A stretch of 64,000 nucleotides of DNA from Bartonella bilalgolemi (GCF_023500045.1 NZ_JAMCOF010000004.1:62001-126000), one strand, 5' to 3'. Shown: positions 10,117 to 19,678, counted from the stretch's first letter. Made by a program: numbers and translations. Notes: generated by a model not told the origin, from the sequence alone.

Positions 10117-10922
10117 ATAAAAAAGATTAAAGGTATATTCATATCAAATATAAACAAGCCAATTATATAAAAAAGGCAAGTAGCACCGATCAACCCATCC
10201 ATACGGTCCATAAACCCTCCATGTCCAGGTAACAGAAAACCAGAATCTTTAACAGAGAATCGCCTTTTAAACCATGATTGCCCTAAATCACCTATTTGTG
10301 AAATAATGGATAACACTAAAGCAAGAGAGAATATAAAATAATCCACGGCACCGATACCAAAAACATAAATCACAACCACTATACCACTAGAAAGCCCAGC
10401 AAGTGTTCCGACAATTGCCCCTGACCATGTTTTATTAGGAGAAAATCGTGGTGCTAACTTAGGACCCCCAAATGCACGACCACTGAAATATGCAGCAATA
10501 TCTGTGCTCCATACCACTGTAAATAAAAAAATCACTCTCCAAAAACCCAATAAGTCATAATCTCGTAAAAAAGATAAAGCCACTACTGGAAAAGACGCGT
10601 ATATAAATCCTCCAAGAATCCAACCAGCATTTCCAATAGATGGAAGAGCTAACAATATTGCTAGAATCATTAAAACACTGAAAACTAATGAAGCAGATGT
10701 ACTGAAAATCAACAAGAAACCAAAAATAAAATAAAAACCACTAGCTAATATTTTTTGTAAGAGGCTCCACTTCTCTTCAGTGATATCAATCCACTCATAA
10801 AGAATAAAACCACCTATTCCCCAGGTAAACAAAAAAAATAAAATCCCGCCACACCATGTTAGGTACAAAGTAATAGCACCCAAAACAATAGCTGTCAGAA
10901 TGCGAGACATAAGATTAGACAA
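10113..10922 (-). CDS. cdsA: Phosphatidate cytidylyltransferase
   Basis: CdsA makes CDP-diacylglycerol from phosphatidate and CTP in the inner membrane and feeds all phospholipid synthesis. The protein has about eight hydrophobic segments and the family signatures FSPNKTWSGAIVGT and KDSGFLLPGHGGFMDRMDGL. A TTG start at 10922 is proposed (N-terminus read as MSNLMSRIL). GGAG lies 6 bases before it and alphaproteobacterial CdsA proteins begin similarly; the ATG at 10910 is the alternative. It overlaps rseP by 4 bases. uppS, normally just upstream, is missing. Confidence 0.94.
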   Translation of the reverse strand: MSNLMSRILTAIVLGAITLYLTWCGGILFFLFTWGIGGFILYEWIDITEEKWSLLQKILASGFYFIFGFLLIFSTSASLVFSVLMILAILLALPSIGNAGWILGGFIYASFPVVALSFLRDYDLLGFWRVIFLFTVVWSTDIAAYFSGRAFGGPKLAPRFSPNKTWSGAIVGTLAGLSSGIVVVIYVFGIGAVDYFIFSLALVLSIISQIGDLGQSWFKRRFSVKDSGFLLPGHGGFMDRMDGLIGATCLFYIIGLFIFDMNIPLIFFI

Positions 10923-10934
10923 AATAATCTCCAA

Positions 10935-11352
10935 ACGATAAAAAAAGAAGAATTAAATGAAGAAATAATATCCAAAATTTGCTACGCAATATTTTATACT
11001 CGTACTTTTCTAAGATTTACTAATAATTGTAATAAAACTTGATAAAAAATAGCATTTACAAAACCAATCATCGTTTATAATTGATTCAAAATTTTATCTA
11101 TTAAAATTGAAATAAAATACAGTTTAAATATGTTAGTCAATGTAAAAAATTAAAAAACTTCTGTTTATTACTCATATAAATAATTAAGTTTAAGATTTAT
11201 ATTCTGTTCATATTAAGATATTTTACTATCACAATCATAAATAACTTAACTCAAAAGCTAAAAGATTATGTGAGATAATATATTTTACCTTTTTTATCTA
11301 CAGCAAATGGCAGTATAATAAGAATATGATATCCTTATCTAACGATAAAAAT
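10935..11352 (-). pseudogene. Gene-free 418 bp between frr and cdsA; possible relic of uppS
   Basis: There is no open frame here. Related alphaproteobacteria have uppS (undecaprenyl diphosphate synthase, about 240 codons) between frr and cdsA. On the minus strand, 25 bases after the frr stop, a short stretch reads HILIIL, resembling the HxAIIM of the UppS N-terminus. About 80 bases further on, VKLFMI followed seven residues later by NMNR has the spacing of VKYLTI...ENWNR. Stops and frameshifts interrupt both. The similarity is weak and could be chance in AT-rich DNA, so the relic call is tentative. The absence of an intact uppS here is certain. Confidence 0.3.
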
Positions 11353-11913
11353 CTAAATTTGCATAATTTCAGTCTCTTTCAAAACCAAAATTTTATCAAT
11401 CTCAGCTATGGTTTCATCCGTAAGCTTTTGAACTTTCTCAGACAAACTACGTGCTTCATCTTGTCCAATTTCTCCTTCCTTTTCTAACTTCTTTAAGTTA
11501 TCCATACCATCACGACGAACATGGCGAGCAGCAATACGGGCTTGCTCTGTATATTGATATGCAATTTTTACCAATTCTTTTCGGCGTTCTTCATTTAATT
11601 CAGGTAAAGGAATACGTAAATTCATGCCATCAGTAATAGGATTTAAACCAAGACCAGAATCACGAATAGTACGCTCAACAGCCCCAATCATCGTTTTATC
11701 CCATACAGAGACTGATAGCATCCGTGATTCCGGAACAGAAATATTGGCAACTTGATTTATTGGGACAACAGAACCATAAGCCTCAACCATCAAATGTTCC
11801 AATAAACTAGCTGATGCTCGCCCAGTGCGCAAACTACCTAACTCATGTTTAAAAGATGAAATAGCACCCTCCATGCGACGTTTCAGATCATCCATAATTA
11901 GTGTTATATCCAT
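11353..11913 (-). CDS. frr: Ribosome recycling factor
   Basis: RRF splits post-termination ribosomes together with EF-G. The product is a 186-residue three-helix bundle protein with a beta/alpha domain. Family motifs are [19 protein letters not shown], the [23 protein letters not shown] region and the C-terminal [16 protein letters not shown]. The ATG at 11913 was chosen over one six codons upstream because AAGGGA lies 9 bases before it and the resulting length equals the family norm. It is 37 bases after pyrH, as usual. Confidence 0.95.
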   Translation of the reverse strand: MDITLIMDDLKRRMEGAISSFKHELGSLRTGRASASLLEHLMVEAYGSVVPINQVANISVPESRMLSVSVWDKTMIGAVERTIRDSGLGLNPITDGMNLRIPLPELNEERRKELVKIAYQYTEQARIAARHVRRDGMDNLKKLEKEGEIGQDEARSLSEKVQKLTDETIAEIDKILVLKETEIMQI

Positions 11914-11950
11914 ATTTATGTTTCCCTTCATTGTATCCTAAAAATCACTT

Positions 11951-12670
11951 TCATTCTGATACTATCGTAAATTGTCCCTCTCCATTCAATACTTTAGCTA
12001 AACCGCCCTTTTCATGAATAGAATATACAATAATGGGTACATTATTTTCACGTGCTAAAGTCACAGCCGTTGTATCCATAACAGATAACCCCCATTGCAA
12101 AATCTCAATATGCGTTAATTGATCAAAACGCTTAGCCATAGGATCTACTTTAGGGTCTGCAGAGTAAATGCCGTCTACTTGTGTTCCCTTCAATAACACA
12201 TCCGCACCTATTTCTGCTGCACGTAAAGTAGCTGCAGAATCAGTGGTAAAAAATGGATTACCTGTACCACCAGCAAAAATAACAACTTTTCCTTGATTCA
12301 TATAGCTTATCGCTTTACGCTGCGAAAAACTTTCGCAAATTTGTGGCATAGCAATCGCCGATAATACAACTGATTCAATTCTTAATTTGGTCAATGATGT
12401 CCGTAATGCCAAAGAATTAATAGCAGTTGCAAGCATTCCCATATGATCACCAGTTACACGATCCCCACCACGTGAAGCAACAGCAACTCCACGAAAAATA
12501 TTACCTCCACCTATAACAATAGCAACCTCTACACCCATTGCTCGCACTTCAGCGATATCAGTAGCAATACGATCTACAACTGAAACATCAATGCCAAAAC
12601 TTTGTCCTCCCATAAGCGCTTCACCAGACACTTTCAATAGGATACGTTTATATCGAAGAGCTAATGTCAT
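11951..12670 (-). CDS. pyrH: UMP kinase
   Basis: PyrH phosphorylates UMP to UDP with ATP; it is a hexameric amino-acid-kinase-fold enzyme. The 239 residues show RILLKVSGEALMG at the N-terminus, VAIVIGGGNIFRG, DHMGMLATAIN, and FAGGTGNPFFTTDSAA near the middle. The ATG at 12670 has GGGAG 7-8 bases upstream and gives the usual N-terminus MTLALRYKRIL. A longer open frame upstream looks untranslated. Gene order tsf-pyrH-frr is conserved. Confidence 0.96.
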   Translation of the reverse strand: MTLALRYKRILLKVSGEALMGGQSFGIDVSVVDRIATDIAEVRAMGVEVAIVIGGGNIFRGVAVASRGGDRVTGDHMGMLATAINSLALRTSLTKLRIESVVLSAIAMPQICESFSQRKAISYMNQGKVVIFAGGTGNPFFTTDSAATLRAAEIGADVLLKGTQVDGIYSADPKVDPMAKRFDQLTHIEILQWGLSVMDTTAVTLARENNVPIIVYSIHEKGGLAKVLNGEGQFTIVSE

Positions 12671-12819
12671 TGATAATCTCCCAAAAAGTATTCGTACTTT
12701 TTGTCTTCGATACACTAAGGGCATCACCTTGTCACGTAATACCCCTGAAATAATTACAATTTATATTAATATTATTGTGCTATAATTTGAAATTTCTATC
12801 AAATAATTCAAAAAAATAA

Positions 12820-13743
12820 CTAGCTCTTTGCTACAGCTGCAACCTCTGCAGCAAAATCAGACTCTTCTTTCTCTAGACCTTCACCCAAAGCAAAACGGAT
12901 AAAACCCGTGATTTTCACTGGTGCACCAATGGATTTCTCTGCATTTTTCAAAGCAGCTTCAACAGTAATATCAGGATTCATAACAAAAGATTGAGAAAGC
13001 AAAACAACTTCTTCATAAAATTTGCGCATGCGTCCTTCCACCATTTTTTCAATGATATTTTCAGGCTTTCCAGATTGGCGTGCTTGATCTGAAAAAATCG
13101 ATTTTTCGCGCTCAATAGCACTAGCATCAATATCTTGCACCGTTAATGCTAACGGGTTAGTTGCAGCAATATGCATAGCAACTTGACGACCAAAAGCATC
13201 AGCAGCTTCTTTATTTCCAGAAGTCTCAATAGCAACTAAAACACCAAGTTTACCAAGACCATCAGCAACAGCATTATGCATATAGGAAGCAACAACACCA
13301 TCGGTAACAGATAATTTAGCTGAACGACGAAATGTCATATTCTCGCCAATTGTACCAATTGCATCCTTAATAACTGTCTCTACAGTCTCTTTAGAACCTG
13401 GATAAACAGATGCAGAAACAGATTCAGCATCCCCCTTCGTATCTAAAGCAGCAATTGCTACATTGCGAACTATTTCTTGAAATGCATCGTTACGAGCGAC
13501 AAAATCTGTTTCAGAATTAACTTCAACTAAAACAGCACTGAAACCTTTTGATACAACGCCAATCAATCCTTCAGCTGCCGTACGACCAGCCTTTTTGTCT
13601 GCTTTAGCTATTCCTTTTTTACGAAGCCAATCAACTGCAGCCTTCATATCACCATTGCTTTCTGCTAAAGCTGCTTTACAGTCCATCATACCAGCACCTG
13701 ATAATTCTCGAAGTTCTTTCACTTGTGCAGCTGTAATACTCAT
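12820..13743 (-). CDS. tsf: Translation elongation factor Ts
   Basis: EF-Ts exchanges GDP for GTP on EF-Tu. It has 307 residues. The UBA-like N-terminal domain reads [19 protein letters not shown], and the EF-Tu-contacting Asp-Phe is in [13 protein letters not shown]. The C-terminal core ends with the dimerisation-type segment. The ATG at 13743 ([11 protein letters not shown]) follows GAGGAAAAT; the 17 upstream codons lack family similarity. It is cotranscribed with rpsB, 105 bases upstream. Confidence 0.97.
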   Translation of the reverse strand: MSITAAQVKELRELSGAGMMDCKAALAESNGDMKAAVDWLRKKGIAKADKKAGRTAAEGLIGVVSKGFSAVLVEVNSETDFVARNDAFQEIVRNVAIAALDTKGDAESVSASVYPGSKETVETVIKDAIGTIGENMTFRRSAKLSVTDGVVASYMHNAVADGLGKLGVLVAIETSGNKEAADAFGRQVAMHIAATNPLALTVQDIDASAIEREKSIFSDQARQSGKPENIIEKMVEGRMRKFYEEVVLLSQSFVMNPDITVEAALKNAEKSIGAPVKITGFIRFALGEGLEKEESDFAAEVAAVAKS

Positions 13744-13848
13744 ATTTTCCTCTTTATTTTTATAATAATGAAAGCACGTATAGAAAAATCCCATGTATAT
13801 TCGAAACCTTTTCTATACAAAACAAGTGCTTTAACAGAAGTTTTCAAA

Positions 13849-14649
13849 TTATTCTTCAGTAATAACAACTGAATCTTTTAAAATGGGTTCTACAGGCACA
13901 TCTAAAGTAGGCTCTATGGGCGTATCAACTTGAGCTCCTAAATCAACTCCCATTGTACTTTGCTGACGAGCAATACCATCAAGAGCAGCACGCGCAATAA
14001 GATCACAATAAAAAGCAACTGCACGCGAAGCATCATCATTACCTGGAATTGGATAATCAATATTATCTGGATCGCAGTTAGTATCAATAACAGCAACAAC
14101 TGGAATGCCTAAACGCTTCGCTTCTTGGATAGCAATATTCTCTTTATTCGTATCAATGATAAACATAAGATCTGGAACAGATCCCATATCTTTAATACCA
14201 CCAAGCGCACGATTAAGTCTTTCACGATCACGTTCAAGATTTAAACGTTCTTTCTTAGTAAAACCCTGAACTTCAGAAGAAAGAGTTTTATCCAGCTTCC
14301 GTAAACGATGTATCGAATTAGAAATTGTTTTCCAGTTCGTTAACATACCACCAAGCCAACGTGCATTAACATAGTATTGCGCAGAACGATTAGCTGCATC
14401 AGAAATAATATCAGATGCCTGCCGTTTAGTACCAACAAATAAAACACGCCCTCCACGTGCAACCGTATCTGAAACAATCTTAAGCGCTTGATGTAAAAGC
14501 GGAACAGTCTGAGAGAGATCAATAATATGAATATTATTACGCTGACCATAAATATAAGGAGCCATCTTTGGATTCCAGCGATGCGTCTGGTGACCAAAAT
14601 GCACACCTGCTTCTAAAAGCTGGCGCATAGTAAAATCTGGTAATGCCAT
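13849..14649 (-). CDS. rpsB: 30S ribosomal protein S2
   Basis: S2 binds the 30S head-body junction and helps recruit S1. The 266 residues have [20 protein letters not shown] at the N-terminus, [12 protein letters not shown], and [21 protein letters not shown]-terminal tail of about 30 residues, rich in Val, Pro and acidic residues, extends beyond the core, as in other Rhizobiales. The ATG at 14649 is preceded by AAGGAT. It is the first gene of the rpsB-tsf operon. Confidence 0.97.
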   Translation of the reverse strand: MALPDFTMRQLLEAGVHFGHQTHRWNPKMAPYIYGQRNNIHIIDLSQTVPLLHQALKIVSDTVARGGRVLFVGTKRQASDIISDAANRSAQYYVNARWLGGMLTNWKTISNSIHRLRKLDKTLSSEVQGFTKKERLNLERDRERLNRALGGIKDMGSVPDLMFIIDTNKENIAIQEAKRLGIPVVAVIDTNCDPDNIDYPIPGNDDASRAVAFYCDLIARAALDGIARQQSTMGVDLGAQVDTPIEPTLDVPVEPILKDSVVITEE

Positions 14650-14662
14650 AATTTTATCCTTT

Positions 14663-14705
14663 CCGGTTTGACCTCCGCGGAAAAAGTAAGCAAGCCTACT
14701 ACCGG
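14663..14705 (-). promoter_or_regulatory. Possible structured 5' leader of rpsB
   Basis: In the 5' region of rpsB, CCGGT (14663-14667) and ACCGG (14701-14705) can pair. They enclose a CCGCGG palindrome (14675-14680) and a small GTAGG-CTTG-CTTAC hairpin in RNA sense. S2 represses its own operon in other bacteria through the leader; that this element does so is inference. Confidence 0.25.
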
Positions 14706-14817
14706 TGGACATTTGCTAGAATCACTCTATCAACACCCAAAAATCCGCGTGTGGAATGATATCACCATAATAACATTTGATTTTTTTTCAAGTTATTTTC
14801 TGTACATTATTCAATAT

Positions 14818-15642
14818 TCAATGTTTGCAGTTATCCAGATTATTTTGTTTATCGAGAAATTGAAGACTCTTCAATTTTGAACGTATTGAAAAATCTCCAT
14901 AATCTATAAACAAATCACGCATCACACCATTTTCATACAAATGGAAACTCTCACGATAAATCGGTAAACCATCTTTATTTTTTGTATCATCGAAATGAGA
15001 AATTATGACATGCCAATAGCTACTCTCATCTAATTTTTTCAATTCCTTTATCTCAGAATCAGATATTGATTTTTTCTTTTCCCCAATAACAACACTTGTT
15101 TTTATCACTTTATCGGCACCATTATCTCCATCAAATAGAGTTGCATGATAAAAACGATGACCAGCCCTTGCTTGTCGAATAATATTTTTTAGGCTTGTAA
15201 TTGGAAAATCAGCTTTCGCAAGCTTATACACATTTTCTTTTGGCTTCTTTAATTTAACTAAAGTTTTATCTTTAGTACGCTCAGCAACTCCTTCGATGCT
15301 CTTTTCAATATTTTGTTCCATTATCTTTTTTATGTCAAAGCGGAATATGCTGCCATCACCTGCTTCATAAGCTTTTATCTCCTGATTCATTAAACGGACT
15401 GGCATACCTTCCGTATAAACGCGAACAATAAAACTGGCACGTATTGTATACCCCTGACATGCAGAACCCGTGATCTCATGAACCATGCGCCCAAATATTC
15501 CTACAGCCGTCATTTCCCGAGAAGCATTATCTAACTGAAAATCATAAACTGCCCGATGAGGAACCAAAAAAACAGATTCTTCAGCTCTTACAGAACATAA
15601 ATAAATAATATAAAAACCTATTATAAACAAAAGCTTAATCAT
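14818..15642 (-). CDS. eipB: EipB-family periplasmic envelope integrity protein (DUF1849)
   Basis: The 274 residues begin with a signal peptide (about 1-20, MIKLLFIIGFYIIYLCSVRA). The DUF1849 pattern follows: VPHRAVYDFQL, GRMVHEITGSACQGY and IRASFIVRVYTEG. Cys62 and the Cys two residues from the C-terminus match the pair that forms a conserved disulfide in Brucella EipB. EipB is a periplasmic beta-spiral protein needed for envelope integrity. The SD GGAAG precedes the ATG. It is monocistronic on the minus strand, downstream of no obvious partner. Family assignment rests on recalled motifs, not a search. Confidence 0.75.
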   Translation of the reverse strand: MIKLLFIIGFYIIYLCSVRAEESVFLVPHRAVYDFQLDNASREMTAVGIFGRMVHEITGSACQGYTIRASFIVRVYTEGMPVRLMNQEIKAYEAGDGSIFRFDIKKIMEQNIEKSIEGVAERTKDKTLVKLKKPKENVYKLAKADFPITSLKNIIRQARAGHRFYHATLFDGDNGADKVIKTSVVIGEKKKSISDSEIKELKKLDESSYWHVIISHFDDTKNKDGLPIYRESFHLYENGVMRDLFIDYGDFSIRSKLKSLQFLDKQNNLDNCKH

Positions 15643-15785
15643 TCTTAACTTCCAACCTCATCTCATACCCATCAGATAATCAAAAACAAGAAAAGCTTAT
15701 ATCTTAATTAACGACAGCATTTTTACTAAATTAAAAATTATGCAATATGCAACAAGTCATTATATAATAATTATGGAGCTAAAAT

Positions 15786-16247
15786 ATGACCGAATCAATC
15801 GAAAAACGTTTAGAAGAATTCAACATTATCATTCCTGAAGCATTACAACCTGTTGCAAATTATATAACAGTATCACAAAACGGTAATCAGCTTTTTATCT
15901 CTGGTCAACTACCACTTACTAATGGCAAACCAATAGCGATTGGAAAAGTTGGTGAAACTGTCAACATTGAACAAGCTTAAAAATCAGCACAAGTGTGTGC
16001 TATCAATATCCTTGCACAAATAAAAACAGCCCTTGGTAGTTTAAATAAAATAAAAAAAGTAATTAAAATCAACGTCTTTGTCGCAGCAGATTCCAACTTT
16101 ACTGATATCTCCCTTGTTGCTAATGGAGCTTCTGATTTATTTGTAAACATCCTTGGTGAGTCTGGAAAACATGCTCGCTCTGCTATTGGGGTTGCTGTTC
16201 TACCTATGAATGTCCCAGTAGAAGTTGAAGCCATTATAGAAATCTAA
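15786..16247 (+). pseudogene. ridA: RidA/YjgF-family deaminase gene with an in-frame stop
   Basis: The two halves (15786-15977 and 15981-16247) lie in the same frame and together make a complete RidA-like protein of about 153 codons, split only by a TAA at 15978-15980. The first half has LQPVANYITVSQNGNQLFISGQLP; the second has CAINILAQIKTALGSL, VFVAADSNFTD and HARSAIGVAVLPMNVPVEVEA, the usual substrate-binding C-terminus. RidA hydrolyses reactive imines and enamines from PLP enzymes such as serine dehydratases. The surrounding context (EQA, stop, KSAQVCA) suggests a CAA glutamine codon became TAA. SD GGAG precedes the ATG. Confidence 0.85.
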
Positions 16248-16385
16248 TATTTTAAACAAAAACAAAAAAATTAATTCATATGCTACCAATGCTACCAAAT
16301 TTTCACATTCCTTCTCTTGTTTTAAGATCTAAACATTGTAACTAATGCTCTTTCTGGATTAAAATGCTATGAAAGGAAATACTTC

Positions 16386-16820
16386 ATGCAACAAATTTAT
16401 GATAATAATAATATTTTTGCTCGATTAATTCGTAATGAAATTCCATCTATTAGAGTTTATGAAAATAAAGATGTTATTGCATTTATGGATATCATGCCTC
16501 AAGCGCAAGGTCATACGCTAGTCATTCCTAGAAAAAGCTGTAGAAATTTATTGGATGCAGATCCTAAAATATTATTTCCAGTTATTAAAGCCGTTCAAAA
16601 AATTACCAAGGCAGTAAAAAAAGCCTTTGAAGCAGATGGAGTAACAGTTATGCAATTTAACGAAGCAGCTAGTAAACAAACAGTTTTTCATCTTCATTTC
16701 CACATTATACCCCGTATGGCAGGAGTAGAGCTCAATGCCCATACTGATGCAATAACTCCCACAAAAATACTTGAAGAAAATGCAAAAAAAATCCGAGCAG
16801 CTCTTTTAACACATCCCTAA
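16386..16820 (+). CDS. HIT family nucleotide-binding hydrolase
   Basis: This 144-residue protein of the histidine triad superfamily hydrolyses or transfers nucleotidyl groups. The active-site triad is VFHLHFHIIPR near residues 97-107. The N-terminal FARLIRNEIPSIRVYENKDVIAFMDIMPQAQGHTLVIPR is typical of the HinT/HIT branch. SD AAAGGAAAT lies just before the ATG. It stands alone on the plus strand; the physiological substrate is unknown. Confidence 0.92.
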   Translation: MQQIYDNNNIFARLIRNEIPSIRVYENKDVIAFMDIMPQAQGHTLVIPRKSCRNLLDADPKILFPVIKAVQKITKAVKKAFEADGVTVMQFNEAASKQTVFHLHFHIIPRMAGVELNAHTDAITPTKILEENAKKIRAALLTHP

Positions 16821-17719
16821 ATTATAAAAATTCTTCTGATACGTTTTTGACAGAAATAAATGAAATGCTATCAACTTTTCCTATTTTTAAAAACAAACAT
16901 ACTAGAAGGTGAAGCTTTAGCTGTAACTTCCCTTCTCCTCTATCTAATTTGGAGATAATTATATTGATTGTATTACTATTTCATAGTTTACCAAATAAAG
17001 TTTCATCAGCTATGATAAAATCAGTTATTTTAAAATGGGCTTTTCGATTCACCAATTGTACCTTAAGCTAAAAATAGTTTTTTGCACAATCTAACTAGTA
17101 ATTATGGAATATATTCTAACAAATTCAATAGCTTATTGTATAATATTTGAGTTATCAGTATTGGTTATCATGATTTAAATATACAATAATCAAATTTCCT
17201 TACTATTCTAGTCTACCAACTAGCTATAATGTACTGTCTACAATAAAATATTAAACAATTTTGGATGAGCTTTCTCAAGCTCATCTAACAATACAACTGT
17301 ATAAAATTTTAATCAATGATATTTATAAAAAACAAATATGATATAATTTAGATCTTTAAATTTATTGAATTACATGATATATAGTGAGTAAGAGCTTGTT
17401 TATTTTTTCCTCAATTTTTTACCTTTTTCATTATGTATATGGCATAAGATATAAAATTGGTATTTTATTTTATATCATTATAATCTTATTATTTAGTATA
17501 CTTCCCTATTTTTATGAATTGCAAAACAGCTGTTGTAATGTGATTGCACATAGAATAAAAGCCTTCCCTTTCGGCTAGATTCTTTATACTTAAATTAAAG
17601 TAGGTATAAAAACTCATAAAATGATGCTTATAAATAAATTAGTAATATCATTCGTTTAAATTTATACAAAATAAACTAAAATGATAAAAATTTCTTAGCA
17701 TAAATAGGATGTTATTTAA
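16821..17719 (+). other. 899 bp AT-rich region without a gene
   Basis: No convincing coding sequence is present. A bulged 9 bp stem (GAAGGTGAAG / CTTCCCTTC, 16905-16935) follows the HIT gene and could end its transcript, although no T-run follows. A perfect 9 bp hairpin lies at 17264-17285. A hydrophobic 64-codon frame at 17384-17578 has low-complexity composition and is not accepted. The region presumably holds the promoter of the carboxypeptidase gene and the remains of lost genes. Confidence 0.6.
17264..17285 (+). repeat. Perfect 9 bp inverted repeat
   Basis: GATGAGCTT and AAGCTCATC are separated by TCTC. It is the strongest hairpin in this gene-free region and is not followed by a T-run. 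Read as plus-strand codons, it says LDELSQAH, which resembles the second Walker B region of Clp ATPases (LDEIEKAH). It may therefore be a coding relic rather than an RNA element. Confidence 0.45.
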
Positions 17720-19069
17720 GTGTATATCAACTGGCAAAAAATTGTACATTGCTATAAAAAAGTAGGAATTTCCCTTACTGTTTTAGTCATTTCTCACTCT
17801 TGGGCAGTAGCCACTCCTAAAGAAGCTCATCCTGACAAATATGCAGCTATTGTTATAGATGCAAATACAGGAAAAACATTATTTCAAGCTAATGCAGCTT
17901 TGAAGCGTTATCCTGCTTCTTTAACAAAAATGATGACGGTATACATGATCTTTGAGGCTATAAAAAACGGTCGTATAACGCCAAATACACCCATTCCTAT
18001 TTCTAATCATGCAGCAACACGCCCACCAACAAAAATTGGTATTAAGGCAGGACAAACAATTTCTATAGAAGCTGCTACTAAAGCCCTTATTACAAAATCA
18101 GCAAATGATGTAGCTGCTGCTATTGGTGAATATCTTGGTGGGAGTGAACAAAAATTTGCTCAAATGATGACAATAAAAGCGCGCAAACTTGGAATGAAAA
18201 ATACTCGTTTTGCCAATGCTTCAGGCCTCCCCGATACACGTAATTATTCTACAGCACAAGACATAGCTACTTTAGCATTAGCCTTACGCAAACATTTTCC
18301 GGAACAGTACAAGCTTTTTAAAACAACACATTTTACATTTCGTGGACAGACAATTAATAACCACAATACACTAATCAAAACAATAAAAGGTGTTGATGGA
18401 ATTAAAACAGGCTATACGCAAATGTCAGGTTCTAATTTAGCAACATCAATGCGTATCGACGGACGTTCTATTGTTGCTGTCGTTATGGGAGGAAAGTCAT
18501 CTACCACACGTAATATTCATATGGCTAACTTATTGAAGCAGTACTTACCAAAAGCAAGTCGTATAGAGACTAATAAAAATTTGGTAGCTACTGCCCACTA
18601 TAAATTACCCACTGTATCTGCAACACCTATACCTATTATAAAAGACAATTTAATTAATTCTGATGATGAAATTTCTAGCCTTTTAACAGCACTTGCAGAA
18701 CAGTCTAATGATTCTAATACAGCTGTAGCCGCTGTAAATCAAGTTATTATACCAATTCCTAATCCTCACAAAACTAAAACTGTCAAAATGAATAAAGTTA
18801 TTTCTGCTTCTTTATCTAGCAATAGTGGATGGGCTGTGCAAATCGGCTCTCTTCCTAGCGAAAAGCAAGCTAAGATTATGCTTGCAAAAGCAACAAATGC
18901 CGCTCATTCTACTCTACAACATGCATCTCCACATATGCAACCCTTTGAAAAAGATGGACGTCATTATTATCGCGCTCGATTTATTGGCTTTCCATCAAAA
19001 AAAGCTGCACTTAATACTTGTACTGCTTTAAAGAAAGCAAATTTTAACTGCTATACTGTAGCTTATTAA
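17720..19069 (+). CDS. D-alanyl-D-alanine carboxypeptidase with SPOR domain
   Basis: This low-molecular-weight penicillin-binding protein trims the terminal D-Ala of peptidoglycan stem peptides in the periplasm. Of 449 residues, the first 30 or so form a signal sequence. The serine peptidase S11 domain (about 37-280) has SLTK (SxxK), SAN (SxN) and KTG in GIKTGYTQMSGSNLA. A linker leads to a C-terminal SPOR domain (about 360-449), which binds denuded glycan at the septum. The GTG start at 17720 is supported by AGGATG upstream. The 91-codon gene 31 bases downstream may be cotranscribed. Confidence 0.93.
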   Translation: MYINWQKIVHCYKKVGISLTVLVISHSWAVATPKEAHPDKYAAIVIDANTGKTLFQANAALKRYPASLTKMMTVYMIFEAIKNGRITPNTPIPISNHAATRPPTKIGIKAGQTISIEAATKALITKSANDVAAAIGEYLGGSEQKFAQMMTIKARKLGMKNTRFANASGLPDTRNYSTAQDIATLALALRKHFPEQYKLFKTTHFTFRGQTINNHNTLIKTIKGVDGIKTGYTQMSGSNLATSMRIDGRSIVAVVMGGKSSTTRNIHMANLLKQYLPKASRIETNKNLVATAHYKLPTVSATPIPIIKDNLINSDDEISSLLTALAEQSNDSNTAVAAVNQVIIPIPNPHKTKTVKMNKVISASLSSNSGWAVQIGSLPSEKQAKIMLAKATNAAHSTLQHASPHMQPFEKDGRHYYRARFIGFPSKKAALNTCTALKKANFNCYTVAY

Positions 19070-19100
19070 AAATTTTGAATTCTACGTTAAGGATAGTGCT

Positions 19101-19376
19101 ATGACACATAATGCTACTACCCCATCTAAAAAAGAAAAGCTTTTAAAACAACCATCTCTTCTTTCATTACGATCCCTTCACGAAGCTGCAACGAAACTAG
19201 CTAATTTAAAACATAACTCCACTACATTGAATACTCATTCTCTTGTCAGCCTTTTCATTTGCCAAACGACTCGAAATCGTCGTTTAGCAATGCCTTCTGT
19301 ACACATTCACTTACGTGTTGCAAGTAAAACTGGCAATGTACCTGTTAAACTCCGCTTAGGAGCAACAAATAAATAA
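19101..19376 (+). CDS. Hypothetical 91-residue basic protein
   Basis: Family not recognised. The ATG lies 31 bases after the carboxypeptidase stop with SD AAGGAT at good spacing, which supports a real cotranscribed gene. The product is basic and rich in Thr, Leu and Ser. It has no signal peptide or membrane helix; the C-terminal third alternates hydrophobic and polar residues (VHIHLRVASKTGNVPVKLRL), suggesting beta strands. A function in cell-wall metabolism is only guilt by association. Confidence 0.55.
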   Translation: MTHNATTPSKKEKLLKQPSLLSLRSLHEAATKLANLKHNSTTLNTHSLVSLFICQTTRNRRLAMPSVHIHLRVASKTGNVPVKLRLGATNK

Positions 19377-19678
19377 TCTACAATCAAATTTCAGAAAAAT
19401 ATTTTATAAATAATATTTATTTATGATTTTAAAAATTTGAATAATCCTTGTCTTAAAATCTATTAAAGATTATGTTTAAAATTCTCACTTATGGCTTAAT
19501 ACTTTTTACTGCCAGTTTTAAAAAATATCATTCTTAAAAGAAAATCCTATAAAGAATAACAACAATATTCAGTATTATTTTTAAATAACTTAAAAACTTT
19601 CTTCAACAGTACATGACTGCTTAAGTAAAGCGAATATATTATTGACTAGATTGATGCCTACCCTACGTACTAGATGAT
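19377..19678. other. 302 bp spacer between convergent genes
   Basis: This AT-rich spacer separates the plus-strand hypothetical gene from the sdaA stop. Weak A/T inverted repeats near its start might terminate transcription. I see no gene or RNA in it. Confidence 0.6.

Noticed and set aside
15977-16234. 85-codon minus-strand frame across the ridA region
   Set aside because: Antisense to the clearly homologous second half of ridA.
17384-17578. 64-codon hydrophobic frame with a GTG start
   Set aside because: Low-complexity Ile/Phe/Tyr composition typical of AT-rich noncoding DNA, no SD and no family resemblance.
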